The notes below the pieces were generated by a model, which did no database searches, was not told where the DNA came from, and saw only the letters and a list, made by a program, of their open reading frames with translations. Shown in pieces: positions 44,031-53,258 of a DNA stretch of 64,000 nucleotides (the stretch's first letter is position 1; every line of letters starts with the position of its first letter). The DNA is from Klebsiella michiganensis (GTDB taxonomy: Bacteria; Pseudomonadota; Gammaproteobacteria; Enterobacterales; Enterobacteriaceae), in the NCBI RefSeq assembly GCF_002925905.1, contig NZ_PRDB01000004.1, forward strand, positions 124,001-188,000, in the 5' to 3' direction. The translations under genes and the position numbers were made by a program.

Positions 44031-44534
44031 ATGAGCACTTTAACCTATCTCCAGGGCTACCCTGAATCCCTGCTGGCGCAGGTCACCGCGTTAATCGAAC
44101 AGAACCGTCTCGGCGAGGTGCTGAAAAAGCGCTATCCGCAGGGTCACGATATCAACAACGATAAAGCGCTGTACCAGTACACCCAGGATCTAAAGTCGCG
44201 CTATCTGCGCGGCGCGGCGCCCATTAACAAGGTGATGTACGACAACAAGATCCACGTCCTCAACAACGCGCTCGGCCTGCATACCGCCATCTCCCGCGTT
44301 CAGGGCGGCAAGCTGAAGGCCAAAGCCGAAATTCGCGTCGCCACCGTCTTTCGCGATGCGCCGGTGGATTTTCTGCGGATGATCGTGGTGCACGAGCTGG
44401 CGCACCTGAAGGAAAAAGAGCACAACAAAGCGTTCTATCAGCTGTGCTGCCATATGGAGCCGCAGTACCATCAGCTGGAGTTTGATACCCGCCTGTGGCT
44501 GACCCAGCTTTCGTTAGAGCGCCAATTGCCGTAA
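44031..44534 (+). CDS. ygjP: YgjP-like metallopeptidase-domain protein
   Basis: A 167-residue cytoplasmic protein of the YgjP/WLM zincin group. The zinc motif HELAH lies at 121-125 within MIVVHELAHLKEKEHNKAF, followed by CCHMEPQYHQLEFDTRLW. The start at 44031 has AGG before it; an upstream ATG at 44013 is less like the family. Its last residues (LSLERQLP) differ from E. coli, and the final 21 bases overlap the convergent doc gene. This suggests that the toxin-antitoxin insertion replaced the original tail. The function is poorly known. Confidence 0.93.
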   Translation: MSTLTYLQGYPESLLAQVTALIEQNRLGEVLKKRYPQGHDINNDKALYQYTQDLKSRYLRGAAPINKVMYDNKIHVLNNALGLHTAISRVQGGKLKAKAEIRVATVFRDAPVDFLRMIVVHELAHLKEKEHNKAFYQLCCHMEPQYHQLEFDTRLWLTQLSLERQLP

Positions 44535-44888
44535 CGCATCAGCAAGAACCACTACCGTAGCTTCGCCTGTCGCAGCCAGCACAGTGAGTTCTTCCAACCG
44601 GGTATCTTCATCAGCGATAAGATACCCATTGCGGGCCAGGAACGTCATGGTGATAAAAAAAGCAGTCCTCTTAATACCATCATTAAAAATGTGCCCACGC
44701 GCGATAGCGACCCAATAGGTTGCAGCCAGTTCAAAAATGTCGTTCACCCCTTCATAGTGAAAGCGGTTCTGTACACGATAAATTATGGCTTCCGCCCGAC
44801 CAGGATCGGACATACCTTTAACGCCGGGGAGATGTTGTAAAATGCGATCATGAAAGGCAATGACTTCGCTTGCGCTCACCCATTTCAT
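44514..44888 (-). CDS. doc: Doc-family toxin (Fic fold) with altered motif
   Basis: 124 residues, the same size as phage P1 Doc, which phosphorylates elongation factor Tu. The Fic/Doc motif at 66-74 reads HIFNDGIKR: His66, Phe68, Asp70, Lys73 and Arg74 are kept, but position 72, normally Asn, is Ile. In the family this Asn helps hold the nucleotide phosphate, so activity may be lost or changed. It overlaps the antitoxin gene upstream by 4 bases and the ygjP end by 21 bases. Codons are more AT-rich than in the neighbours. Confidence 0.9.
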   Translation of the reverse strand: MKWVSASEVIAFHDRILQHLPGVKGMSDPGRAEAIIYRVQNRFHYEGVNDIFELAATYWVAIARGHIFNDGIKRTAFFITMTFLARNGYLIADEDTRLEELTVLAATGEATVVVLADALRQLAL

Positions 44889-45106
44889 CGATCGGTCAAC
44901 GCCTTAACTGTGCGGCCGTGTCGCTGCATAATAAAATCAAACTCCGCATCAAGTTTGGCATTCATAAAGGTTTCATATTCCGCCTTACTGATCAAAACAT
45001 TAGACGTTCCATCACGCCGCGTAATTTCAATCGGTTCTCCGCTGGCAGCGGCGTCCATGACGGCCGCAATATTCTGTCTGGCTTCAGATGTACTGTACGA
45101 GCGCAT
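44885..45106 (-). CDS. phd: Phd/YefM-family antitoxin
   Basis: 73 residues. The ATG at 45106 follows GGGAGAAATTT; the longer frame to 45181 runs through the promoter and is rejected. The N-terminal Phd fold for DNA binding and dimerisation is clear (MRSYSTSEARQNIAAVMDAA, then GEPIEITRRDGTSNVLISK), and the C-terminal tail (FDFIMQRHGRTVKALTDR) would cover the Doc active site. The stop overlaps the doc start (ATGA). It probably binds the repeat just upstream. Confidence 0.9.
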   Translation of the reverse strand: MRSYSTSEARQNIAAVMDAAASGEPIEITRRDGTSNVLISKAEYETFMNAKLDAEFDFIMQRHGRTVKALTDR

Positions 45107-45124
45107 AAATTTCTCCCGGCTTGA

Positions 45125-45146
45125 ATTGTACACATTAATTGTACAC
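45125..45146 (-). promoter_or_regulatory. phd-doc promoter and operator repeats
   Basis: ATTGTACAC occurs twice, 13 bases apart (45125-45133 and 45138-45146), and each contains the palindrome GTAC. The TACAAT sequences on the coding strand may act as -10 elements, so antitoxin binding here would block transcription. Confidence 0.6.
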
Positions 45147-45265
45147 TTTATGCGTACATCAGACAGCACACCACTCTTCAAGCTTCTGCGCCATAGCGCA
45201 CTGGTTTTGTCATGATGGCGTGCTACAGTGACGAAAGGTCCCTTTTACGGAGTTCGTCAACGTTT

Positions 45266-46255
45266 ATGATACGTTTCGCAGTTGTTGGCACAAACTGGAT
45301 AACCAAGCAGTTTGTCGATGCCGCCCATGAAACCGGCAAATATAAACTCACCGCCATCTACTCCCGCAGCCTTGAGCAAGCCCAGGCCTTCGCCAGCGAC
45401 TATCCCGTCGAACATCTGTTCACTTCGCTGGAAGATTTAGCGCAAAGCCCTGACGTTGACGCGGTCTATATCGCCAGCCCAAACTCGCTGCACTTCCCGC
45501 AAACCCGCCTGTTCCTGCGCCATAAAAAGCACGTGATTTGCGAAAAACCGCTGGCCTCAAACCTGCAGGAAGTCGAAGCCGCGATCAAAACGGCGCGGGA
45601 AAATAACGTGGTGCTCTTCGAAGCGTTCAAAACCGCCAGCCTGCCAAACTTCCTGCTGCTTAAACAGTCGTTCGACAAGATCGGCAAGCTGCGCAAAGCC
45701 TTTATTAACTACTGCCAGTACTCTTCCCGCTATCAGCGCTATCTCGACGGCGAAAATCCCAACACCTTCAATCCGGCCTTCTCTAACGGCTCGATCATGG
45801 ACATCGGCTTTTACTGTCTGGCCTCCGCGGTGGCGCTGTGGGGCGAGCCTCGCGCGGTGCACGCAACCGCCAGCCTGCTGGAAAGCGGCGTCGATGGCCA
45901 GGGCACGGTCGTTCTTAGCTACGGGGATTTTGATGTCACCCTGCACCACTCGAAGGTCAGCGATTCCGCCATCCCCAGCGAAATTCAGGGCGAAGCCGGC
46001 GCGCTGGTGATCGAAAAAATCTCCGAATGCCAGAAAGTCTGCTTCGTGCCGCGCGGCGGCAAGCCTCAGGATCTCACCCAGCCGCAGCATATCAATACGA
46101 TGCTGTATGAAGCGGAGGAGTTCGCTCGTCTGGTCGAAGCCAACGAGGTGGTTCATCCGGGTCTGGAAGTGAGCCGCATCACGGCGAAGCTGCTGAGCGA
46201 AATTCGTCGCCAGACCGGCGTGGTCTTCCCGGCGGATAGTCAACCGGTGGCGTAA
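45266..46255 (+). CDS. ygjR: Gfo/Idh/MocA-family oxidoreductase YgjR
   Basis: A 329-residue NAD(P)-dependent dehydrogenase of unknown substrate. The Rossmann start IRFAVVGTNWITKQFVDAA and the family motif VICEKPLASNLQEVEAAI (EKP) are present, with the C-terminal sheet domain around GSIMDIGFYCLASAVAL. The ATG at 45266 gives the E. coli N terminus; a start at 45212 is rejected. In E. coli it follows ygjP closely; here the phd-doc pair separates them. Confidence 0.94.
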   Translation: MIRFAVVGTNWITKQFVDAAHETGKYKLTAIYSRSLEQAQAFASDYPVEHLFTSLEDLAQSPDVDAVYIASPNSLHFPQTRLFLRHKKHVICEKPLASNLQEVEAAIKTARENNVVLFEAFKTASLPNFLLLKQSFDKIGKLRKAFINYCQYSSRYQRYLDGENPNTFNPAFSNGSIMDIGFYCLASAVALWGEPRAVHATASLLESGVDGQGTVVLSYGDFDVTLHHSKVSDSAIPSEIQGEAGALVIEKISECQKVCFVPRGGKPQDLTQPQHINTMLYEAEEFARLVEANEVVHPGLEVSRITAKLLSEIRRQTGVVFPADSQPVA

Positions 46256-46317
46256 AGCTGTGTAAATGGTCCGTCGGCCTCCATTGACGCCATTTATAAC
46301 CTGTAATACTTTGTTAC

Positions 46318-46500
46318 GCGCAAAGGGGAGTAACTTCCTTGCCGGCCGATCGTCATTACGATGCGTGAAAAACCGCATCCGGTCGCCGGGCAACAGATTC
46401 TTGTTGTAAGTGAGACCTTGCCGGAAGGCGAGGTCTATGCATAAAAGCGCAGCGGCTGCCGTCTTCCGACGTCAGCCGTTTTGTTTTTATGTAAGGAAAA
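46318..46500 (+). ncRNA. sraF: alx leader, yybP-ykoY manganese riboswitch / pH-responsive element (SraF)
   Basis: The 250-base gap before alx holds the yybP-ykoY core: AAAGGGGAGTAACTTCC at the 5' side and GAGACCTTGCCGGAAGGCGAGGTCT on the 3' side (46422-46436 region), ending in ATGCATAAAAGC. In E. coli this leader (PRE, also mapped as SraF) responds to manganese and alkaline pH and opens the alx ribosome site. A terminator-like hairpin follows at 46453-46488, and the AAGGAAAA ribosome site comes after it. A promoter with TTGACG (46284) and TAATACT (46304) lies just upstream. Confidence 0.85.
46453..46488 (+). terminator. expression-platform terminator of the alx riboswitch
   Basis: CGGCTG and CAGCCG enclose CGTC-TTCC-GACG and are followed by TTTTGTTTTT, 17 bases before the alx start. 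It is the likely switch point. Confidence 0.75.
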
Positions 46501-46505
46501 TAGTA

Positions 46506-47474
46506 ATGAATACTGTCGGCACACCGTTGTTATGGGGCGGATTCGCAGTGGTCGTGGTCATCATGCTGGCTATCGATCTGCTGCTGCAGGGACGGCGTGG
46601 TGCGCATAGCATGACCATGAAGCAGGCCGCTGGCTGGTCCATTCTCTGGGTTACCCTCTCGCTGCTGTTTAACGCCGCTTTCTGGTGGTATCTGGTGCAG
46701 ACCGAAGGTCGCGCCGTGGCCGACCCGCAAGCGCTGGCGTTCCTCACCGGCTACCTGATCGAGAAAGCGCTGGCCGTGGATAACGTCTTCGTCTGGCTGA
46801 TGCTGTTCAGCTACTTTGCCGTTCCGCCTTCGCTACAGCGCAGAGTGCTGGTTTACGGCGTACTGGGCGCGATCGTGCTGCGTACGATCATGATCTTCGC
46901 CGGCAGCTGGCTGATTTCTCAGTTTGAATGGCTGCTCTACGTCTTCGGCGCATTCCTGCTGTTTACCGGCGTGAAGATGGCGCTGGCGAAAGAGGACGAT
47001 TCCGGGATCGGCGATAAACCGCTGGTACGCTGGATCCGCAATCATCTGCGCATGACGGATAAAATCGAAGGTGAACGCTTCTTTACCCGCAAAAACGGTG
47101 TTATCTACGCCACGCCGCTGCTGCTGGTGCTGATCCTGGTCGAGCTGAGCGACGTTATCTTTGCCGTCGACAGCATTCCAGCTATCTTCGCCGTGACCAC
47201 CGATCCGTTTATCGTGCTGACCTCAAACCTGTTCGCGATTCTCGGCCTGCGCGCGATGTATTTCCTGCTGGCGGGCGTCGCGGAGCGTTTCTCCATGCTG
47301 AAGTACGGCCTGTCGGTGATTCTGGTGTTTATCGGCATCAAGATGCTGATTGTCGATTTTTACCATATTCCCATCGGCATTTCGCTGGGCGTGGTCGGCG
47401 GTATTCTGGCGTTGACGCTGCTTATCAACGCCTGGGTCAATAAGCAGAACGATCGGAAAAAACAGCTGCAGTAA
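46506..47474 (+). CDS. alx: TerC-family manganese exporter Alx
   Basis: A 322-residue inner-membrane protein with about 9 membrane segments, one longer than E. coli Alx. Conserved intramembrane acids are in [15 protein letters not shown] and [17 protein letters not shown], which would form the metal path. The ATG at 46506 follows AAGGAAAATAGTA. Expression is set by the leader riboswitch. The hairpin CCGGGTGAA/TTCACCCGG at 47486-47510 follows the gene without a T tract. Confidence 0.95.
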   Translation: MNTVGTPLLWGGFAVVVVIMLAIDLLLQGRRGAHSMTMKQAAGWSILWVTLSLLFNAAFWWYLVQTEGRAVADPQALAFLTGYLIEKALAVDNVFVWLMLFSYFAVPPSLQRRVLVYGVLGAIVLRTIMIFAGSWLISQFEWLLYVFGAFLLFTGVKMALAKEDDSGIGDKPLVRWIRNHLRMTDKIEGERFFTRKNGVIYATPLLLVLILVELSDVIFAVDSIPAIFAVTTDPFIVLTSNLFAILGLRAMYFLLAGVAERFSMLKYGLSVILVFIGIKMLIVDFYHIPIGISLGVVGGILALTLLINAWVNKQNDRKKQLQ

Positions 47475-47728
47475 GACGTAAACGGCCGGGTGAAGACCTG
47501 TTTCACCCGGTCGGCAACGTTTGCCGCGCATTATTCTTACTCATGTCACAAAATAGTTAATACATAGTTAAAAAATAAGATCCCAGCGCGATAAACAGCA
47601 TTTTACCCTTCCCCAGAAGCGTTCTTTCCGTATACTCAACCAGGCAAACATCTATTTACATCCGGACATAAACGTTACAAATAATACGTAGCCGGGACGG
47701 ACAGCGACATCACTGGAAGGAATGAATT

Positions 47729-48976
47729 ATGGCAACCCCATCACCCCGATCGACCCTGCTACGGCGACTGGCTCAGGGCAGTCTGGTCAAACAAATTTTA
47801 ATTGGTCTGGTACTCGGCGTACTGCTGGCGACGGTCTCAAAACCGGCCGCCGTGGCGGTTGGACTGCTGGGGACGCTGTTCGTCGGCGCGCTGAAAGCGG
47901 TGGCTCCGGTGCTGGTACTGATGCTGGTCATGGCCTCTATCGCCAACCATCAGCAGGGGCAGAAAACCAGCATTCGCCCGATTCTGTTCCTCTATCTGCT
48001 GGGGACTTTTGCCGCCGCGTTAACCGCGGTGCTGTTCAGCTTCCTCTTTCCGTCAACGCTGCACCTGAACGCGGCGGCAGAGAGCATCACCCCACCGTCG
48101 GGTATCGTCGAAGTCCTGCGCGGGCTGCTGATGAGCATGGTTTCTAACCCCATTGACGCGCTGCTGAACGCCAACTATATCGGAATTCTGGTATGGGCCG
48201 TCGGTTTAGGATTCGCGCTGCGCCACGGCAATGAAACCACCAAAAATCTGATTAACGACATGTCCCACGCGGTGACCTTTATCGTTAAAGTGGTGATTCG
48301 CTTTGCGCCGCTGGGTATCTTCGGCCTGGTCGCTTCCACGCTGGCGACGACCGGTTTTGAAACCCTGTGGGGCTACGCCCAGCTGCTGCTGGTGCTGGTT
48401 GGCTGTATGCTGCTGGTGGCGCTGGTGATTAACCCGCTGCTGGTGTTCTGGAAAATCCGCCGCAATCCCTATCCGCTGGTGATAACCTGCCTGCGCGAAA
48501 GCGGCGTATACGCCTTCTTTACCCGCAGCTCCGCCGCCAACATTCCGGTGAATATGGCCCTGTGCGAAAAGCTGAATCTGGATCGCGATACCTATTCGGT
48601 CTCTATTCCGCTGGGCGCGACCATTAACATGGCCGGCGCGGCGATTACCATCACGGTTCTGACCCTGGCGGCCGTACACACGCTTAATGTTCCGGTCGAT
48701 CTGCCGACCGCGCTGCTGCTGAGCGTGGTCGCCTCGCTGTGCGCCTGCGGCGCTTCCGGCGTGGCGGGCGGGTCGCTGCTGCTGATCCCGCTGGCCTGTA
48801 ATATGTTTGGTATCCCGAACGATATTGCCATGCAGGTGGTCGCCGTGGGCTTCATCATCGGCGTTCTGCAGGACTCCTGCGAAACCGCGCTGAACTCCTC
48901 GACCGATGCGCTGTTCACCGCCGCCGCCTGTATCGCTGAAGACGAACAGCTGGCGAAAAACGCCCTGCGCAGTTAA
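47729..48976 (+). CDS. sstT: sodium:serine/threonine symporter SstT
   Basis: Dicarboxylate/amino acid:cation symporter family (DAACS), 415 residues with 8 membrane helices and two re-entrant hairpins. Typical motifs are the serine-rich [31 protein letters not shown] and the [14 protein letters not shown] re-entrant loop. GGAAGG precedes the ATG. The 254-base gap from alx has no other gene. Confidence 0.96.
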   Translation: MATPSPRSTLLRRLAQGSLVKQILIGLVLGVLLATVSKPAAVAVGLLGTLFVGALKAVAPVLVLMLVMASIANHQQGQKTSIRPILFLYLLGTFAAALTAVLFSFLFPSTLHLNAAAESITPPSGIVEVLRGLLMSMVSNPIDALLNANYIGILVWAVGLGFALRHGNETTKNLINDMSHAVTFIVKVVIRFAPLGIFGLVASTLATTGFETLWGYAQLLLVLVGCMLLVALVINPLLVFWKIRRNPYPLVITCLRESGVYAFFTRSSAANIPVNMALCEKLNLDRDTYSVSIPLGATINMAGAAITITVLTLAAVHTLNVPVDLPTALLLSVVASLCACGASGVAGGSLLLIPLACNMFGIPNDIAMQVVAVGFIIGVLQDSCETALNSSTDALFTAAACIAEDEQLAKNALRS

Positions 48977-48986
48977 TCTCACCTCT

Positions 48987-49016
48987 CCCCTCCGCTAACG
49001 CGCGGAGGGGTTCTCT
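48987..49016. terminator. terminator between sstT and ygjV
   Basis: CCCCTCCGC and GCGGAGGGG form a 9-bp stem with loop TAACGC, followed on the plus strand by TTCTCTTTCT. The hairpin includes the ygjV stop codon, so it probably serves both convergent genes. Confidence 0.75.
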
Positions 49017-49549
49017 TTCTGCCCCGCCTTTTCCGCTTTAAACGGATCGATACCGCGCTTTTGCATCCGCCGGAATCGGATGATATTCAGACCGTTCATC
49101 AACAGGAAGCTGCCTTCAATCAGGGTGCCGCCGATCGAGCCCAGCCAAAAGTTGTGGATCACCCAGCAGGCGGTCGAACACCACATGACGCAGCGGACGG
49201 TTAGACCCGAGCAGCGAAATAGCGCCCAGGTACTGGCCAGGGTGCCAATAATCGGCAGCAGCTCCATGGCGTGCTGCAGCTTCGCCAGCCCCAGCACCAG
49301 GGTGAGCACGATAAACAGGGCCATCACCCACAGCCTGCGGGTGCGCATGGAGATCAGGGTGCGGACGGTATTCAGCTCGGCGCTCATTCCCGCCGGCCAG
49401 GCGCCCATCAAAAAGAAATGCACGCCAATGGTGGCGCTATAGACGGCCAGCTGTAGCTTAAAGCGACGCTCATCGCGGTTGAAAAAGGTCGTAATCCCGA
49501 TCAGAAAGGCGATAACGCCGACGCCCTGGGCAAGCCAGTATGCGGTCAT
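48995..49549 (-). CDS. ygjV: inner-membrane protein YgjV
   Basis: 184 residues with about 5-6 hydrophobic segments and a basic, charged tail (RFRRMQKRGIDPFKAEKAGQ). It belongs to the YgjV/imm-like membrane family of unknown function. Its position after sstT and before uxaA matches E. coli. The stop TAG lies inside the shared terminator hairpin. Upstream lies an ERIC element. Confidence 0.92.
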   Translation of the reverse strand: MTAYWLAQGVGVIAFLIGITTFFNRDERRFKLQLAVYSATIGVHFFLMGAWPAGMSAELNTVRTLISMRTRRLWVMALFIVLTLVLGLAKLQHAMELLPIIGTLASTWALFRCSGLTVRCVMWCSTACWVIHNFWLGSIGGTLIEGSFLLMNGLNIIRFRRMQKRGIDPFKAEKAGQKENPSAR

Positions 49550-49561
49550 GAAAAGTCCTTA

Positions 49562-49752
49562 TATACCCGTCATACTTCAAGTTGCATGTGCGTTAGCCGC
49601 GTTCGTTCACCCCGGTCACTTACTTCAGTAAGCTCCCGGGGATTCGCTCACTTGCCGCGTTACTCGGCCTGCGGTCTCGCCCCTTCGGGGCCAGCGCCAG
49701 CGCTGTTCAAAGCACAAGTGCTTTGTCCTGCAACTCGAATTATTTAGGGTAT
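49562..49752. repeat. ERIC element with an internal insertion of about 65 bases
   Basis: It starts TATACCCGTCATACTTCAAG, contains the ERIC core (CACCCCGGTCACTTACTTCA and AGCTCCCGGGGATTCGCTCA), and ends CTGCAACTCGAATTATTTAG then GGTATA, the ends being inverted repeats. A normal ERIC is about 127 bases; this one is 191 because about 65 bases (including GCCCCTTCGGGGC and AGCACAAGTGCTTT hairpins) lie between CTTGCCGC and TCCTGCAAC. It is intergenic between divergent-end ygjV and uxaA. Confidence 0.88.
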
Positions 49753-49858
49753 AAGACAAAACGGCGCATCATACTCTGAAACGCCGCTTTTGAAACGACT
49801 CCCTTTATTACTCAACAAGGTTTCACGCCGCAGCTGTGGCGTGAAAGATGACGAGTAA

Positions 49859-51346
49859 TTAAAGGGTGACGCCGCTTTTGAATATCGCCAGCTCGCGGAA
49901 ATCATTACGCTCATTGCAGGTCTGCTTACCGTTCGCGAAGGCCACAATGGTATCGACAAACTCCTCCAGCAGCTGCGGCATCGCTTTACCGTGAATCAGC
50001 TGACCGGCATCGAAGTCGATCCAGTGTTTTTTCTTCGCCGCCAGTTCGCTGTTGGTGGCAATTTTCACCGTTGGCACAAAACCGCCGTACGGCGTGCCGC
50101 GACCGGTGCTGAAGAGCACCATATGGCAGCCCGCGCCGGCCAGGGCGCTGGTCGCAACCGCATCGTTGCCCGGGGCGCTCAGCAGGTTCAGGCCGTGCAC
50201 TTTTAGCCGCTCGCCATAGCGCAGGACGTCGACCACCTGGCTGGAGCCCGCTTTCTGCGTGCAGCCCAGCGACTTATCCTCCAGCGTCGTGATACCGCCC
50301 GCTTTGTTGCCCGGCGATGGATTCTCATAAATCGGCTGGTCATGAGCGATAAAGTACTGTTTGAAATCATTAACCATCGTCACCAGCTTGCCAAACGTCT
50401 CTTCATCGCGACAGTGGCTCATCAGCAGCTGCTCGGCGCCGAACATTTCCGGCACTTCGGTCAGCACGGTAGTACCGCCGTTGGCAATCAGATAATCCGA
50501 GAAGCGGCCCAGCATCGGGTTTGCGGTGATGCCGGACAAACCGTCAGAGCCGCCGCACTCAAGACCAAACTTCAGTTCGCTCAGCTTACCCGGCTCGCGC
50601 TTGTCGTGGCGCATCACTTCATATAGCTGGCGCAGATGCTCCAGCCCGGCTTCCACTTCGTCATCCTGGTGCTGGCAGATCATAAAGTGGACGCGGTCAG
50701 GGTCGAACTCGCCCAGCGTTTCGCGGAAGGCATCAACCTGATTGTTTTCGCAGCCCAGACCGACCACCAGTACCGCCCCGGCGTTCGGGTGGCGCACCAT
50801 ATTTTGCAGCATGGTACGGGTGTTGATGTGATCGTCACCGAGCTGTGAGCAGCCGTAGGTATGGCTGAAGAGATGAACGCCGTCGATACCTTCCGCGTCG
50901 TTGGTTTCCTTCAGAAAACGGTTCTGCATCTGGCGCGCCATGGCGTTGACGCAGCCGACGGTCGGCAGGATCCACAGCTCGTTACGCACCCCGACTTCGC
51001 CGTTGGCGCGACGATAAATCTGGATATCGCGATCCGCCGGCTGCGCGGCGGGTTCGATCAGATCCGGTTGATAGCTGTACGCGTCGAGATCGCTTAAGTT
51101 AGTACGCGTATTATGGGAGTGGATATGTTCCCCCGGCGCAATATCCGCCAGCGCATGCCCTATCGGCAGACCATACTTAATGACGTTGTCTCCCTTCGCA
51201 ATGCCGCGCAGCGTAAACTTATGCCCGCGCGCAATATCCTGCGCCAACGTGACCGTATCGCCGTCAATGGTGACTACCGTGCCTGCCGCCATATCCGCCA
51301 ACGCTACCGCGACGTTATCGTGCGAATGGATTTTAATGTATTGCAT
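49859..51346 (-). CDS. uxaA: altronate dehydratase
   Basis: Iron-dependent enzyme that converts D-altronate to 2-keto-3-deoxygluconate in galacturonate catabolism. The 495 residues comprise an N-terminal SAF domain (1 to about 80) and the C-terminal dehydratase part with HLFSHTYGCSQLGDD, FGLECGGSDGLSGITANP and GCTQKAGSSQVVDVL, whose cysteines and histidines bind the metal. It follows uxaC after 18 bases in one operon. A hairpin TTTCACGCC/GGCGTGAAA at 49821-49846 follows its stop. Confidence 0.96.
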   Translation of the reverse strand: MQYIKIHSHDNVAVALADMAAGTVVTIDGDTVTLAQDIARGHKFTLRGIAKGDNVIKYGLPIGHALADIAPGEHIHSHNTRTNLSDLDAYSYQPDLIEPAAQPADRDIQIYRRANGEVGVRNELWILPTVGCVNAMARQMQNRFLKETNDAEGIDGVHLFSHTYGCSQLGDDHINTRTMLQNMVRHPNAGAVLVVGLGCENNQVDAFRETLGEFDPDRVHFMICQHQDDEVEAGLEHLRQLYEVMRHDKREPGKLSELKFGLECGGSDGLSGITANPMLGRFSDYLIANGGTTVLTEVPEMFGAEQLLMSHCRDEETFGKLVTMVNDFKQYFIAHDQPIYENPSPGNKAGGITTLEDKSLGCTQKAGSSQVVDVLRYGERLKVHGLNLLSAPGNDAVATSALAGAGCHMVLFSTGRGTPYGGFVPTVKIATNSELAAKKKHWIDFDAGQLIHGKAMPQLLEEFVDTIVAFANGKQTCNERNDFRELAIFKSGVTL

Positions 51347-51364
51347 ATCAACCGACCTCTGGTC

Positions 51365-52879
<1,515 letters not shown>

Positions 52880-52995
52880 TTAGATCAATAAACGATGACA
52901 AAAAAAGTACCATCAAAGGAGTAAACGCCCCGCCAGAGCGCGCCAGCTCTGGCCTTTTTCGCATGAACGAATGCCCACACAAACTTTCCCACTTT

Positions 52996-53033
52996 TGTGA
53001 CGTCACTCAACTTTTGAAGTTGTATGACAAGTT
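52996..53033. promoter_or_regulatory. CRP and ExuR sites between uxaC and exuT
   Basis: TGTGA-CGTCAC-TCAAC (52996-53011) has the CRP spacing with a good left arm. AAGTTGTATGACAAGTT (53017-53033) is a near-palindrome of the ExuR/UxuR type. A second candidate, GTTATCACACCAATTT, lies near 52838-52853 on the uxaC side. The whole gap of 481 bases holds no gene. This fits glucose repression and hexuronate induction known in E. coli. Confidence 0.6.
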
Positions 53034-53042
53034 ATCTTGCTG

Positions 53043-53200
53043 CCGTCGAAACATATAAACCGACGGAATGCATTACCGACGAACTATCACGTCGGATTTA
53101 CCGGTATGGACACCGAATTAGACACAACAGTTAATGGCAAGGTTCGGGCCATACGAGGTTTCCTCTCCTGAACCCTCCGTTTCACCTTCTTCGCCTCAGT
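53043..53200 (+). other. long structured 5' leader of exuT
   Basis: CCGTCG (53043-53048), CCGACGG (53060-53066), CCGACG (53076-53081) and CGTCGG (53090-53095) can pair in two competing ways (1 with 2 plus 3 with 4, or 2 with 4). A later dyad GGTTC...GAACC (from about 53139 to 53175) encloses GAGG/CCTC. The exuT start is at 53259, so the leader is about 200 bases if transcription starts just after the ExuR site. Confidence 0.4.
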
Positions 53201-53258
53201 TACAGGGCTGGAAGATAGCCGCACCCGCTGCGGATATATAACAAACGATGAGGTTTAC

